Source: Bacteroidota bacterium
Lineage (GTDB): Bacteria; Bacteroidota; Bacteroidia; AKYH767-A; OLB10
Direction of reading: 5' to 3'
Assembly: GCA_016713525.1 (NCBI GenBank)
Contig: JADJOZ010000001.1
Span: 248,001-312,000 of the forward strand
DNA length: 64,000 nt
The notes under the pieces are model-generated. The model was not told where the DNA came from, did no database searches, and saw only the letters and a program-made list of their open reading frames with translations. The number at the start of each line of letters is the position of its first letter. Positions within the stretch are counted from its first letter, which is position 1. The translations under genes were made by a program, and so were the position numbers. This document shows positions 9,590 to 19,199 of the stretch, in pieces.

Positions 9590-10462
9590 TTATGATTTAA
9601 CCATACTGATTTCTTTATGAAATTCTCTGGATAACAAATCATATCGATTACCTTTAGTCATGAAATGAACCTTCAGGTTTTCAATAGAAATTGGAGAGCC
9701 ATCTTGTAAATCAGCAATATTTGAGTGGCGGATTTCATGTCCATCGACTATAGTAACATGCGTTGATCCAATGATTTCCAGATAACGTCCTTCAGATATT
9801 AGTACGCCGGTATCTTCACCTAAACCGATTCCAATACAGCCGGGATTACTGGCTACAGCCGTTGCCAAACGCCCAAAACGACCACGTTTATCGAAGTGTG
9901 AATCAATGATTACATTTTTAATAAATGCCAGTCCGGTTGTAATCTTTACCTCTCCTTTGAGTAGTGCCTGAGAACTGCTGCCCTGATAAATCATGGTATT
10001 CGACATGGCCATTGCACCTGCACTAGTTCCTGCAATAATGAAATCTTCTTGATGATATCGATGGTGAAGAATATTCAGAATTTCGGTGCCACCAAAAATA
10101 GTACTCAATCGTAGTTGGTTTCCACCGGTGAACATTACGCCATCACATCTGCGAATTCTTTCAATGTACTCAGGATTTTTGGCATCCTCACGTGTTTTGA
10201 TGTGCATTAATTTTACATGCTGATTTCCGAGTTTTCCAAAGGCATTGATATATGCCTCCCCAACTTCTTCCGGAATTGATGAAGCACTGGTAATAACTTC
10301 TACATTAGAATCTTTATGACCTTTAATTTCGTGGAGAATTCTGCTCAGAATCTGAAGTTCGAAAAAATTGATATTATTCTTCTGCTCGTGATTCGGTTCG
10401 GGTTCTGTTCCTTTGTCTTCGTTACCTCCAATTGGTATCAGCTTTCCTTTAGGGATATCCAT
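9590..10462 (-). CDS. cphB: Cyanophycinase
   Basis: A serine exopeptidase of family S51 that degrades cyanophycin (multi-L-arginyl-poly-L-aspartate) to beta-Asp-Arg dipeptides. The 290 residues include the conserved start GKLIPIGGNEDKG, FTGGNQLRLS (111-120), the nucleophile elbow GTSAGAMAM with S147, DSHFDKRGRFGRL and GIGLGEDTG. No signal peptide is seen, so it is cytoplasmic, where cyanophycin granules would be. The matching polymerase gene cphA lies 2 kb away on the other strand beyond a photolyase gene. This pairing supports true cyanophycinase over the related peptidase E. Confidence 0.92.
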   Translation of the reverse strand: MDIPKGKLIPIGGNEDKGTEPEPNHEQKNNINFFELQILSRILHEIKGHKDSNVEVITSASSIPEEVGEAYINAFGKLGNQHVKLMHIKTREDAKNPEYIERIRRCDGVMFTGGNQLRLSTIFGGTEILNILHHRYHQEDFIIAGTSAGAMAMSNTMIYQGSSSQALLKGEVKITTGLAFIKNVIIDSHFDKRGRFGRLATAVASNPGCIGIGLGEDTGVLISEGRYLEIIGSTHVTIVDGHEIRHSNIADLQDGSPISIENLKVHFMTKGNRYDLLSREFHKEISMVKS

Positions 10463-10845
10463 AGTTTAGATTTCTGTCAGTGGGCAAATTTAGGTTAATT
10501 CCTTTATTATGCCAGTCATTTCAATCTTTTGATTAGATTTATTGATTGTTGAAAATACCGTAATGAATTGAAATACAGTCGAATTTAATAGTAATAAGTT
10601 TATTTTAACATAATTAAAAACGGGACATAAAACCACCTTTTAAGAGCATTCAAAGGATATTAATTTGTCATTCTGAAGGTTTTAAGATCTGGTATATTTA
10701 TACTAAATGATTGACTCTTTACATAACTTGTTTGAATCGGAAAGTTGAAATTCCATTTTTGAAAACAACATATCTGCTACGGGAGAGAAAATATGTTTAG
10801 CAAATTTTAAATGTAATTTTTGAATTGAAATAAAATCAGTTTGAG
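10463..10845 (-). other. Intergenic region upstream of cphB
   Basis: 383 bp without a supportable gene. On the minus strand TAAATTTG (10492-10485) matches the -7 element TAnnTTTG and lies about 23 bp before the cphB start, but no good TTG box sits at the right distance. No terminator is evident for the photolyase gene that reads into this region. Confidence 0.4.
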
Positions 10846-12150
10846 TCACATCAAATTATTCCAATAATCCGAATAATTGTTATGCGGATCAAATTTGAGA
10901 GCTTGAATTTCAGGATTGAAAATTCTGATTTCTTTGGGATCGTTTCCGACACCTGCAAGATAAGACCAGTTTCCCCAGTTGCTGGCAGGTGAATAATCGA
11001 TCAGATATTCTTCAAAATACCAGGCACCCCATGTCCAGTTCACTTTAAGGTCATGAATCAAATAACTTGCAACTATTTGTCGTCCTCTGTTGCTCAAATA
11101 GCCTGTTGCTTTAAGTTCTTTCATAAAAGCATTAATTAATTGGTTTGGAGTGGTTGCATTTTTCCAGGATTCAAACCTCTTTGCTTCACCTTCAAATTGA
11201 ACAGGAGTTGATTTGCGAATTCCGGATTGCAGGAAATAACGATTGCCATGTTTTTTAAACATAAACCGGAAAAAGTCGCGCCAAAGCAATTCAAATATCA
11301 ACCAATATGTAGAGTCATTGGCATATTTTTCATTCTCAAATCTAATAATTTCATGATAAATGCGACGTGGCGATATACAACCTAATGATAGATATGGAGA
11401 TAATTTGGATGAATAAGTATCACCCATTAAATTATTTCGGGTCTGCTTATAAGTCAATATGCTTTCTGTATTCCAGATGTAATGCTGTAATCTTGCTAAA
11501 GCCGGCTTTTCTCCTCCTTCCATTGTTAAATATTTTTCATTTCCGATAGAAAATTCCTGTAATCCCAATTGAATCAAATCCGGAATTTCGCCATCATCGC
11601 CAACCGGGATAAATGATAAATTCTCCGGCATCGGATATTCAGGACGCACAGTTGATTCCTTTTCAATTTTTTTTCTGAAAATGGTGAAAGTGTCGGGAAT
11701 ATCTTTGATAGGAAATGGGAGATCCTGTTTATGGAAAAGCGTGTGACCAATAAATGAAGTAAGAGGAATTTTCTGCTTCCACAGTTCCCGCTCCACAAGA
11801 TCCATTTCATGATTTTCATCATAGGCAACTTCCTGGTGGACTATAACTTCATTAATGGCATAGGATTCGACGAGTTCCGGTATTATTTTCTCAGGTTGAC
11901 CAAAGCGCACTATCAACGAACCACCTTTTTTTTTGAATTCTGTTCGGAGATCCCGAACACTTTCAATAATAAATTTCGCTCTGAACGCACCTGTTCGTAA
12001 TGTGTTGATTGGAGATTTTGCGTAGTACAGCGGATTAAAGCAATATACCGGAAGAATTTCTTTGTTTTTCTTCGCAGCTTCGTGGAGAAGTACGTGATCA
12101 TGTATTCTAAGATCATTCCTGAACCACACCAATACACGACTTTTGCTCAT
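10846..12150 (-). CDS. Cryptochrome DASH / deoxyribodipyrimidine photolyase
   Basis: A flavoprotein of the photolyase/cryptochrome family. It has an N-terminal photolyase domain (VLVWFRNDLRIHDH, then a Rossmann-like segment to about 190) and a C-terminal FAD-binding domain with GGEKPALARLQHYIW, YKQTRNNLMG, LSPYLSLGCISPR, WRDFFRFM, GYLSNRGRQIVASYLI and the DASH-typical end WGNWSYLAGVGNDPKE. These endings favour the DASH subgroup (CryDASH), which repairs mainly single-stranded or looped-out CPD lesions in light. I start at the Met before SKSRV (12150); an upstream ATG at 12174 adds eight residues with no family match. It lies between cphB and cphA without obvious functional linkage. Confidence 0.93.
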   Translation of the reverse strand: MSKSRVLVWFRNDLRIHDHVLLHEAAKKNKEILPVYCFNPLYYAKSPINTLRTGAFRAKFIIESVRDLRTEFKKKGGSLIVRFGQPEKIIPELVESYAINEVIVHQEVAYDENHEMDLVERELWKQKIPLTSFIGHTLFHKQDLPFPIKDIPDTFTIFRKKIEKESTVRPEYPMPENLSFIPVGDDGEIPDLIQLGLQEFSIGNEKYLTMEGGEKPALARLQHYIWNTESILTYKQTRNNLMGDTYSSKLSPYLSLGCISPRRIYHEIIRFENEKYANDSTYWLIFELLWRDFFRFMFKKHGNRYFLQSGIRKSTPVQFEGEAKRFESWKNATTPNQLINAFMKELKATGYLSNRGRQIVASYLIHDLKVNWTWGAWYFEEYLIDYSPASNWGNWSYLAGVGNDPKEIRIFNPEIQALKFDPHNNYSDYWNNLM

Positions 12151-12500
12151 GTTTCTAAAACAATTGTAAGCCATGCTTTGTTACTTGGTGCTCTTTTTTT
12201 TCATTTTGATTTGAGCAACCGAATATCATTTTCGCTTAGAGGTATAATATTACACTAGCTTCACTAGTTGTTGAAAAACAATTATGAGAGTCTGTAAATA
12301 TTTGAAATACAATTAAGTAGACCTTCAATAAAAATATAAAGTAGTTGTAATGAAACTAAAATCTGTCCGTTTATTCGATTGTATAAAGGAATGAGTGAAA
12401 AAATATTCCTTAGTAAAAGCAATATTAAAATTTCCTGAAGTTGCAGGATTCATAAACTATTCCTATTTTCAGCCAACTTTCCAATCTAAAACCATTTTAT
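12151..12500. other. Divergent promoter region between photolyase and cphA
   Basis: About 350 bp with no supportable gene. It must hold promoters for both divergent genes. The cphA promoter is recognisable (12441-12471); I could not place the photolyase promoter. Confidence 0.45.
12441..12471 (+). promoter_or_regulatory. Predicted Bacteroidota promoter for cphA
   Basis: TTG at 12441-12443, a 20-bp spacer, then TATTTTCA at 12464-12471, close to the TTTG/TAnnTTTG consensus. The predicted transcription start is about 20-25 bp before the ATG. Confidence 0.55.
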
Positions 12501-15149
12501 ATGAAGATTATAGACATTCGAGCAATGCGTGGCCCTAATTATTGGTCGATCCGACGTCACAAGTTGATAATAATGAAGCTCGATTTACAAGAGTTAGAAG
12601 AATTGCCAACCAACAAAATTGCCGGATTTGGTGAAAGGCTGGAGAAAATGTTTCCCAGTATGTTTGAGCACCGATGTTCGGAAGATAATCCCGGAGGGTT
12701 TTTTAATCGGGTACGAGAGGGGACATGGATGGGGCATGTTATTGAGCATATTGCTTTGGAAATCCAAACTCTGGCAGGTATGGACTGTGGATTTGGTCGC
12801 ACACGAGGTACCGGAGAACCGGGAGTTTATCATGTTGTATTTTCATACATGGAAGAAAAAGTTGGGATATTTGCTGCCAAATCAGCAGTAAGAATTGCTG
12901 AAGCACTTGTATCAGGAACTGATTATGATTTGTCGGAAGATATTCAGAAAATGCGAGAACTCCGAGAGGAAGAGCGCCTGGGTCCATCTACCGGTTCTAT
13001 TGTTGAAGAGGCTCAAGGTCGTGGTATTCCATGGATCCGGCTGAACAGGCATTCTCTGGTGATGCTTGGTTATGGTGTAAATCAGAAGCGAATTCAAGCT
13101 ACTGTAACAAGTCAGACCAGCAGCATAGCTGTTGAAATAGCATGCGACAAAGAAGATACAAAAAATTTACTTGAAGCATCAAATATTCCGGTACCCAAAG
13201 GCAGAATCATTTATGATGAAGATGATTTAAAATATGCACTTGATTCCATCGGTTATCCGGTAGTATTAAAGCCAATAAATGGTAATCATGGACGAGGAGC
13301 CACGATTAACGTCAAAACATGGGATGAAGCACTGGAAGCACTTGCAATTGCAAAACGTATATCCCGGGCCGTAATAGTTGAGAAGTACATAACCGGATTT
13401 GATCATCGTATTTTGTTGATTAATTACAAATTTGTTGCTGCTGCTAAACGTACACCTGCTATGGTAGTGGGGGATGGAAAGTCAACGATTCAGCAAATGA
13501 TTGATGTAGTTAACAGTGATCCTCGTCGCGGCTATGGACATGAAAAAGTACTGACGGCAATAAAAGTTGATGAGATGACGCTCAATATCCTTAAGGAAAA
13601 AGAGCTGGAGCTTTCATCAGTATTGCCTGCAGGAAAGGAATTACATCTTAAAGCTACTGCAAATTTAAGTACTGGTGGAACATCCACTGATGTTACTGAT
13701 TTGGTACATCCAAACAATGTATTTACATGCGAACGTATTGCCAGAATTATTGGACTCGATATTTGCGGTATAGATATCATGACTAACGATATCAGCCGAC
13801 CTCTTGAAGAGGACGGTGGCGCAGTTCTGGAAGTAAATGCTGCACCGGGCTTCAGGATGCATATTGCTCCTACAGAAGGATTACCCCGAAATGTTGCAGA
13901 ACCAGTTGTAGATATGTTGTACCCTGCAGGTTCAAATGCAAGAATTCCGATTATTGCTGTTTCAGGAACCAATGGTAAAACAACTACCACGCGTCTCATA
14001 GCTCATATGGCCAAGACTGCCGGTCACAAAGTTGGATTCACCACAACAGATGGAGTTTACATTCAGAACCAGATGGTGCAGAAAGGTGATTGTACCGGAC
14101 CAATCAGTGCTGAATTTGTACTGAAGGATCCTACAGTTGATTTTGCAGTTCTGGAATGTGCCCGTGGTGGAATTTTGAGAGCCGGACTTGGTTTTCATAA
14201 TTGTGATGTTGGTATTGTTACTAATGTTGCAGCCGATCATTTAGGTTTGCGTGATATTAATTCACTTGAGGATATGGCCCGTGTAAAAGGAGTTGTACCC
14301 GAAAGTGTTTTCCCGAATGGGTATGCTATTCTGAATGCCGATGATGATTTAGTTGCCGGCATGGCATCAAGTTTAAAATGTAAGGTAGCTTATTTCAGTT
14401 TGAACGAAAATAATCCGTTAATCAAGAAGCATTGTGAAGCAGGAGGATTAGCAGCTATTGCCGAAAACGGATTTGTTACTATTTCAAAAGGAAACTGGAA
14501 AATCCGCGTCGATAAGATTGTTAATATTCCACTTACTTTTTCCGGTAAGGCAATATTTATGATTCAGAATATTTTGCCCGCTGTATTAGCAGGATTTATC
14601 CGGAATTTTAAAATGGAAGATATCAGACTGGCATTGGAAACATTTATTCCATCACCTGTTCAAACTCCAGGAAGAATGAATTTATTCCAGTTTAAGAAAT
14701 ATCAGGTAATGGTTGACTATGCACATAACCCTGCAGGATTCCAGGCGGTTGCAAAATTCCTTGAGAAGATAGATTCCAAACCTAAAGTAGGTGTAATTGC
14801 CGGCGTAGGTGACCGTCGTGATGAAGATATTATTTTGCTTGGTACATTGGCGGCACAAATGTTTGATGAAATAGTTGTCAGACAGGATCGTAACCTCAGA
14901 GGTCGTTCAGAGCAAGAAATTATAGACCTGATGTTGAAAGGAATTCATCAGGTAAACCCTGATAAGCATGTGAAAGTTATTCCTACTGAAAAAGAAGCAA
15001 TTGAATTTGTGATGAAAAATTCTAAGAAAGGGGCCTTCATAACTATCTGCAGTGATGTGGTACCGGATGCACTTGATCAGATCATGAAGTACAAAGAAGA
15101 AGAAGATAAGTTTGAAATTCATGCTGAAGATATTCCGAATCAACATTAA
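12501..15149 (+). CDS. cphA: Cyanophycin synthetase
   Basis: Polymerises aspartate and arginine into cyanophycin using ATP. At 882 residues it has the full CphA architecture: an N-terminal domain (MKIIDIRAMRGPNYWS), an ATP-grasp domain (about 165-480) with KPINGNHGRGATINV and EVNAAPGFRMH, and a C-terminal Mur-ligase-like domain with the P-loop GTNGKT (489-494), ECARGGILRAGLGF, TNVAADHLGL, MVDYAHNPAG and GVIAGVGDRRDED. Both ATP sites look intact, so a working primer-dependent CphA1-type enzyme is expected. It has its own promoter and a strong terminator and is monocistronic. Together with cphB it gives a complete synthesis/degradation pair for a nitrogen, carbon and energy reserve. Confidence 0.95.
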   Translation: MKIIDIRAMRGPNYWSIRRHKLIIMKLDLQELEELPTNKIAGFGERLEKMFPSMFEHRCSEDNPGGFFNRVREGTWMGHVIEHIALEIQTLAGMDCGFGRTRGTGEPGVYHVVFSYMEEKVGIFAAKSAVRIAEALVSGTDYDLSEDIQKMRELREEERLGPSTGSIVEEAQGRGIPWIRLNRHSLVMLGYGVNQKRIQATVTSQTSSIAVEIACDKEDTKNLLEASNIPVPKGRIIYDEDDLKYALDSIGYPVVLKPINGNHGRGATINVKTWDEALEALAIAKRISRAVIVEKYITGFDHRILLINYKFVAAAKRTPAMVVGDGKSTIQQMIDVVNSDPRRGYGHEKVLTAIKVDEMTLNILKEKELELSSVLPAGKELHLKATANLSTGGTSTDVTDLVHPNNVFTCERIARIIGLDICGIDIMTNDISRPLEEDGGAVLEVNAAPGFRMHIAPTEGLPRNVAEPVVDMLYPAGSNARIPIIAVSGTNGKTTTTRLIAHMAKTAGHKVGFTTTDGVYIQNQMVQKGDCTGPISAEFVLKDPTVDFAVLECARGGILRAGLGFHNCDVGIVTNVAADHLGLRDINSLEDMARVKGVVPESVFPNGYAILNADDDLVAGMASSLKCKVAYFSLNENNPLIKKHCEAGGLAAIAENGFVTISKGNWKIRVDKIVNIPLTFSGKAIFMIQNILPAVLAGFIRNFKMEDIRLALETFIPSPVQTPGRMNLFQFKKYQVMVDYAHNPAGFQAVAKFLEKIDSKPKVGVIAGVGDRRDEDIILLGTLAAQMFDEIVVRQDRNLRGRSEQEIIDLMLKGIHQVNPDKHVKVIPTEKEAIEFVMKNSKKGAFITICSDVVPDALDQIMKYKEEEDKFEIHAEDIPNQH

Positions 15150-15206
15150 TATTTGTTGAATAAATTCTGAGCGCAGGATACAAAAATTTAAGATTATTCA
15201 ATGCAG

Positions 15207-15257
15207 AAAAGCCGGGAGTATTAATGTAGAAAAACACTGATAATACTCCCGGTTTAT
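15207..15257 (+). terminator. Terminator after cphA
   Basis: A perfect 12-bp GC-rich stem (15212-15223 with 15241-15252), a 17-nt loop and a following T-rich tract, about 60 bp after the cphA stop. Confidence 0.85.
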
Positions 15258-15680
15258 TTTTATTTTCAGCTTAGCATTTTTCCTGGTGAGCAAACCTGAA
15301 ATGAGTGATCAACTTTTTGATATCAGGTGATTTTAACAGACTCATTCCTTATTCTGCGTCGTTTGTTATTGAATGTGCTGGTAATAAATCATGAACATTA
15401 CCAGTATATTTGATACTTCATTACTGAAAAGTAACATAAAATTTCAACTTCTTACAAAAGAAGTAAATTGACATGATATTCGTCATTTTGCATTAATGAT
15501 TGCATAATTAGTTATTTGCAGGAATTTAAACTCAGCCTTAAAAATTCATAGCACATTTTATATGTGATTTTAGAACGTTTTTGATTAAAACATTACAAAA
15601 TTTGACCATTGCAATATTTCAGGTATAGAGGACCAACCTTTTTTAGAAGGATGGCGTATCTTTAATAATAGCGAAAAACT
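15258..15680 (+). other. Intergenic region before the 15.7 kb T9SS gene
   Basis: No gene is supportable here. An 8-bp inverted repeat (15378-15385 and 15397-15404, 11-nt spacer) is visible but has no T tract. TATCTTTA at 15657-15664 resembles a -7 box for the next gene, without a matching upstream TTG. Confidence 0.35.
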
Positions 15681-18044
15681 ATGAGAAAAGGGCAATTTTC
15701 TATAAGTTTAATTACTTTACTGATTTTACAAAACGGATTAATCCGGGCACAGAATCTTGTTGTAGATGGTGTTATTTCAAGTTCCAACTCCAATTGGGGA
15801 GGAGGGGTTTCGGAAGCACCCTATAATTCCGGTACTTTTGAAAGCACTTACCTATCAACCGGGTGTAATTCCAACTATGTAATGGAAGCAGATTATGCAT
15901 CGCAACCAACACAAACAGTTAGCGGATTTGAAAACGGGGTTCAATACCGCATTAGTTTCGGATATGGCTGGAGAAACACGGGCTGTAATTCATCTGTAAA
16001 TCCTACCAATTTAAAAGTTGAATTTACCGATGCTACATCTGTATTATCACAAACAATTTCTGTTGCAAATACTGTTACTACATTAACAGCATATAGTTAT
16101 GTTTTCACAAATAACAGTGCAACTTCTCATATATTGAAATTTTCCAATCCTGGTAATTCGAATACCTGTGGTGTAATTATTGATGACATTTCAATTGTAA
16201 GGGAATCGTCACCGGGAGGGATTGGCACAACAAACCTTTCCATGTGGATTAAACCCTCGAATACAGGGCTTTCCAATAATGCCAATGTATATGGTTTGGT
16301 TTCTGCAGGAACGAATGTAGTGGCTTTAATCCCTTCATGCAGTGCGCCACCGGTATTTAAAACCGGAACTGAAGGTTCAGATTATATGAATTCCAATTTC
16401 AACCCATATATTGCTTTCAATGGTTCAACACAATACCTCCAGTATCTGTTATCGAAAGTAAGTTTAATTGATGCAAGTTCAGGAGGATCTGGCGGCACAT
16501 TTTTTTCGATGCATCAGGGAGGATCCGGTTCACAAACATTTTTCAGTCAACAGAGTAGTGGAAGCAGTAAAATTCAAGGTCAGACAACAGCAGTTATTTT
16601 TGCACAGGGTAGTGCATCCGGAACCAACAACAGAGCCACTCCTTCTAATTCTTCACGAGTTAATTTACTTGCAATTTCGGGGAAAAGCAATGGACTAACA
16701 GTCAAAGATAAAAATGGTTCTAACCTTTCGACAAACGGCACCACTTCGAGTTCAGATTATCTTACTGTGGGAGTAAGATTAAATACATCAGGATCTTATG
16801 GACAGCATTTCAGTGGCGCATTGGGTGAAGTAATTACATTTAATACCACTTTAACAGCAAGTCAGATGCAGAGGGTTCGGTCATATATGGCAGCCAAGTA
16901 TGGTGTTACATTGAGCGATAACACTACAACCGGAACATTAGATGAACGAAATTATTTAGCATCAAATGGTACTACAACATATTGGAGTTACGCATCCAAT
17001 AGCGGATACCACAATAATGTAACAGTAATTGGCAAGGACAATAGCACCGGACTTAATCAGGTAAAATCAATCTCTACAGATGCTGATAATACTTCACTGA
17101 CAGGAAATGCAATGCTACTAATGGATCATGTGACGTTAATTAGTTCTGACATAAGTTATCTTGCAGCCGGGCACAATAGTGTTTCTGCGTTGGAGAATGA
17201 AACTTCAGATGTACCATTAACAATTCAAACAAGAATGAAGCGAATCTGGAAAGTACAAAAGACAGGTTCAGGAATTGCATCAACTGTAACTATGACATTT
17301 GACCTGACCGATTTTACCCCGGTAAATGGCAGTAATTTAAGACTACTCGTGAGTTCAACTTCAACATTTTCGAGCGCTTCAATATATGTAGGAACATATG
17401 CTGCACCCAATTTCACGGTTTCATTCCCAACCACCGGAGGAATGTATTTTACACTTGGTTCAGTAAATCTGGCACAAACACCTTTGCCCGTACAATTACT
17501 TCGTTTCAATGCTAAACCGGAAATCGACAGGGTTAAACTGGATTGGGTCACTGCAACAGAAATTAATAATGATTACTTTACCATTGAAAGGTCTGTGGAT
17601 GGAAAAATATTTAATATTGTTGCTGAGCAGGATGGAGCAGGTAACAGTAATACTATTCATAAATATACAGGTTATGATTTTGATCCACTAATTGGAGTCA
17701 GTTTTTACAGACTGAAACAAACCGATTTTGATGGTCATTATACTTATTCTTCCTGGCAGAAAGTGGAAATCAAAAGAGCAGCCGATTTCGGACTGGAAAT
17801 GATACCTTCTCCTACATCAGCTTCTAACGTAGTTGTTCAATTAACCGGAAGTCCGGGCAAAATAATTGATCTTATAATCGTAGATAATAGTGGGAGAATT
17901 GTTTATTCCAATACTTTAAAAATTGGTGATTCTGGATCTCTACGGTATGCCATTGATTTTAAATCGGCTATTTCTACAGGAATGTATTTTGTACGAGCAA
18001 CATCTGATGAAGCTGTTCGAAATTGCAAATTGTTAATCAGATAG
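15681..18044 (+). CDS. T9SS-sorted surface protein with DUF8202-like and lectin-like regions
   Basis: A 787-residue secreted protein of unknown ligand. Residues 1-23 are a signal peptide (RAQN). Residues 24-170 are a jelly-roll-like beta domain. Residues 180-400 look like a concanavalin/LamG-type fold, with low-complexity Ser/Gly stretches and the RVRSYMAAKYGVTL helix that closes this domain in many Bacteroidota surface proteins. Residues 405-590 form the DUF8202-like domain (ERNYLASNGT ... IGKDNSTGLNQVKS ... RIWKVQKTG). Then come the common linker PLPVQLLRFNA and a fibronectin-like stretch (DWVTATEINNDYFTIERS), and a C-terminal T9SS sorting domain. Domain names are from recall of family sequence patterns. 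A surface adhesin or structural role is inferred. Confidence 0.75.
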   Translation: MRKGQFSISLITLLILQNGLIRAQNLVVDGVISSSNSNWGGGVSEAPYNSGTFESTYLSTGCNSNYVMEADYASQPTQTVSGFENGVQYRISFGYGWRNTGCNSSVNPTNLKVEFTDATSVLSQTISVANTVTTLTAYSYVFTNNSATSHILKFSNPGNSNTCGVIIDDISIVRESSPGGIGTTNLSMWIKPSNTGLSNNANVYGLVSAGTNVVALIPSCSAPPVFKTGTEGSDYMNSNFNPYIAFNGSTQYLQYLLSKVSLIDASSGGSGGTFFSMHQGGSGSQTFFSQQSSGSSKIQGQTTAVIFAQGSASGTNNRATPSNSSRVNLLAISGKSNGLTVKDKNGSNLSTNGTTSSSDYLTVGVRLNTSGSYGQHFSGALGEVITFNTTLTASQMQRVRSYMAAKYGVTLSDNTTTGTLDERNYLASNGTTTYWSYASNSGYHNNVTVIGKDNSTGLNQVKSISTDADNTSLTGNAMLLMDHVTLISSDISYLAAGHNSVSALENETSDVPLTIQTRMKRIWKVQKTGSGIASTVTMTFDLTDFTPVNGSNLRLLVSSTSTFSSASIYVGTYAAPNFTVSFPTTGGMYFTLGSVNLAQTPLPVQLLRFNAKPEIDRVKLDWVTATEINNDYFTIERSVDGKIFNIVAEQDGAGNSNTIHKYTGYDFDPLIGVSFYRLKQTDFDGHYTYSSWQKVEIKRAADFGLEMIPSPTSASNVVVQLTGSPGKIIDLIIVDNSGRIVYSNTLKIGDSGSLRYAIDFKSAISTGMYFVRATSDEAVRNCKLLIR

Positions 18045-18170
18045 AACTGCGGATTCAGGTAATCGGAAATTAAACTATTTTGATATAACTGATAATTATC
18101 ATAAAGATGTGGTTATTGGTTAAGTACTTTCGTTGAGGTATTTTGGGTTAAGTTCAAATTTACCTGTTTT

Positions 18171-18548
18171 ATGAAGCAAGCAGTAGCGGTTATTCTCTTA
18201 TTATCTTTTCTGACTGGAACTACCATTATTGGTGAATTTTTAAAGATACCATTGGTTTTCATACATTATACCGAGCACCAAAGGGGAACAGAGGAAATGT
18301 CGGTGTTTGATTTTCTCAATTGTCACTATGATAATAGTGCCCACGAAAGTGAGGATACCGACTCCGATAGAGATAATTCATTACCATTTAAATCAGATGA
18401 ACTGGTACATGCACATTTTTCGATATTTCTTTCTCCGGGATCAGAAGAATTAAAACCTCTGATTACTTCCAGATTGCAATACCTGCATCAAAAGTTTACC
18501 GCAACACAGACTTACCACTCTGATTTTTGGCGGCCTCCTGTTTTATAA
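18171..18548 (+). CDS. Small secreted protein of unknown function
   Basis: 125 residues: an N-terminal hydrophobic signal segment (about 3-30), an acidic Asp/Ser-rich middle (SEDTDSDRDNSLPFKSDE), several His residues, and the ending FWRPPVL. Bacteroidota genomes carry similar short proteins with a terminal (I/F)WxPP motif, often near metal-efflux genes; that is recall, not shown here. It lies 56 bp before a four-TM membrane protein on the same strand and could be cotranscribed with it. A metal-related periplasmic role is only a guess. Confidence 0.6.
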   Translation: MKQAVAVILLLSFLTGTTIIGEFLKIPLVFIHYTEHQRGTEEMSVFDFLNCHYDNSAHESEDTDSDRDNSLPFKSDELVHAHFSIFLSPGSEELKPLITSRLQYLHQKFTATQTYHSDFWRPPVL

Positions 18549-18604
18549 GTTATTTTTCAATATCACAATTTTCTAAATTTATTTTAACCTTAAAATTTAA
18601 TACT

Positions 18605-19102
18605 ATGGATTTTACGCATTTGCATTTAATATTGAATCATTTCCCAATCATTGGAACCATAATAGCCGTTTTCATTCTGATTTACGGCATCTATAAAAGT
18701 TACCTTCCTATTCAAAAAGTATCACTTGCTTTGATCGTGGTTCTTGCCATTATTGCAATTCCAGTGTTTCTGACCGGTGAACCGGCAGAAGAGGCAGTTG
18801 AAAATTTACCTGGTGTTTCAGAATTGGTGATTGAAGCGCATGAAGAGGCTGCTGAAGCATCAATTTGGGTTATGGAATTCACAGGTATCCTGGCTTTTAT
18901 AGCACTTTTGCTCATCGCAGGAAAGAAGCAATTCGCAACAACTTCAGTTTATCTGGTAGTGCTGGCAGGATTACTTTCATTTGTGATGATGGCCCGTACC
19001 GGTTATTTAGGTGGTCAGATCAGGCACACCGAATTAAATGGATCGGTTGTGCAAACTTCCGCTGAGTCAGTCTCCGGTTCCGACAAGGAAGAAGATGATT
19101 AG
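18605..19102 (+). CDS. DUF2231-like four-helix membrane protein
   Basis: 165 residues from the ATG at 18605. An upstream in-frame start (18527) would overlap the previous gene and adds an unconserved tail, so it is rejected. Four transmembrane segments are visible (roughly residues 4-27, 36-58, 82-104 and 112-131). Histidines sit at the membrane edges (HLHLILNHFP, IEAHEEAAEA, GGQIRHTEL), a pattern like DUF2231/cytochrome-b-like membrane proteins, and haem or metal binding is possible. The C-terminus is acidic and soluble. The role is unknown; the neighbour upstream is a small His/Asp-containing secreted protein. Confidence 0.6.
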   Translation: MDFTHLHLILNHFPIIGTIIAVFILIYGIYKSYLPIQKVSLALIVVLAIIAIPVFLTGEPAEEAVENLPGVSELVIEAHEEAAEASIWVMEFTGILAFIALLLIAGKKQFATTSVYLVVLAGLLSFVMMARTGYLGGQIRHTELNGSVVQTSAESVSGSDKEEDD

Positions 19103-19199
19103 CACAAAATTTATGTAGTCTGAGGGTGTACCATACAAGTACATCCTTTTTTGTAATCAATTTCCTAATTAAATTAATTTTAACTACATATCTTTGGGT

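Noticed and set aside
15378..15404. 8-bp inverted repeat as a terminator or operator
   Set aside because: No T tract, far from both genes, and a repeat of this size is expected by chance in AT-rich DNA.
18527..18604. Extended N-terminus for the four-helix membrane protein
   Set aside because: It would overlap the preceding gene, and the ATG at 18605 directly precedes the first conserved helix.
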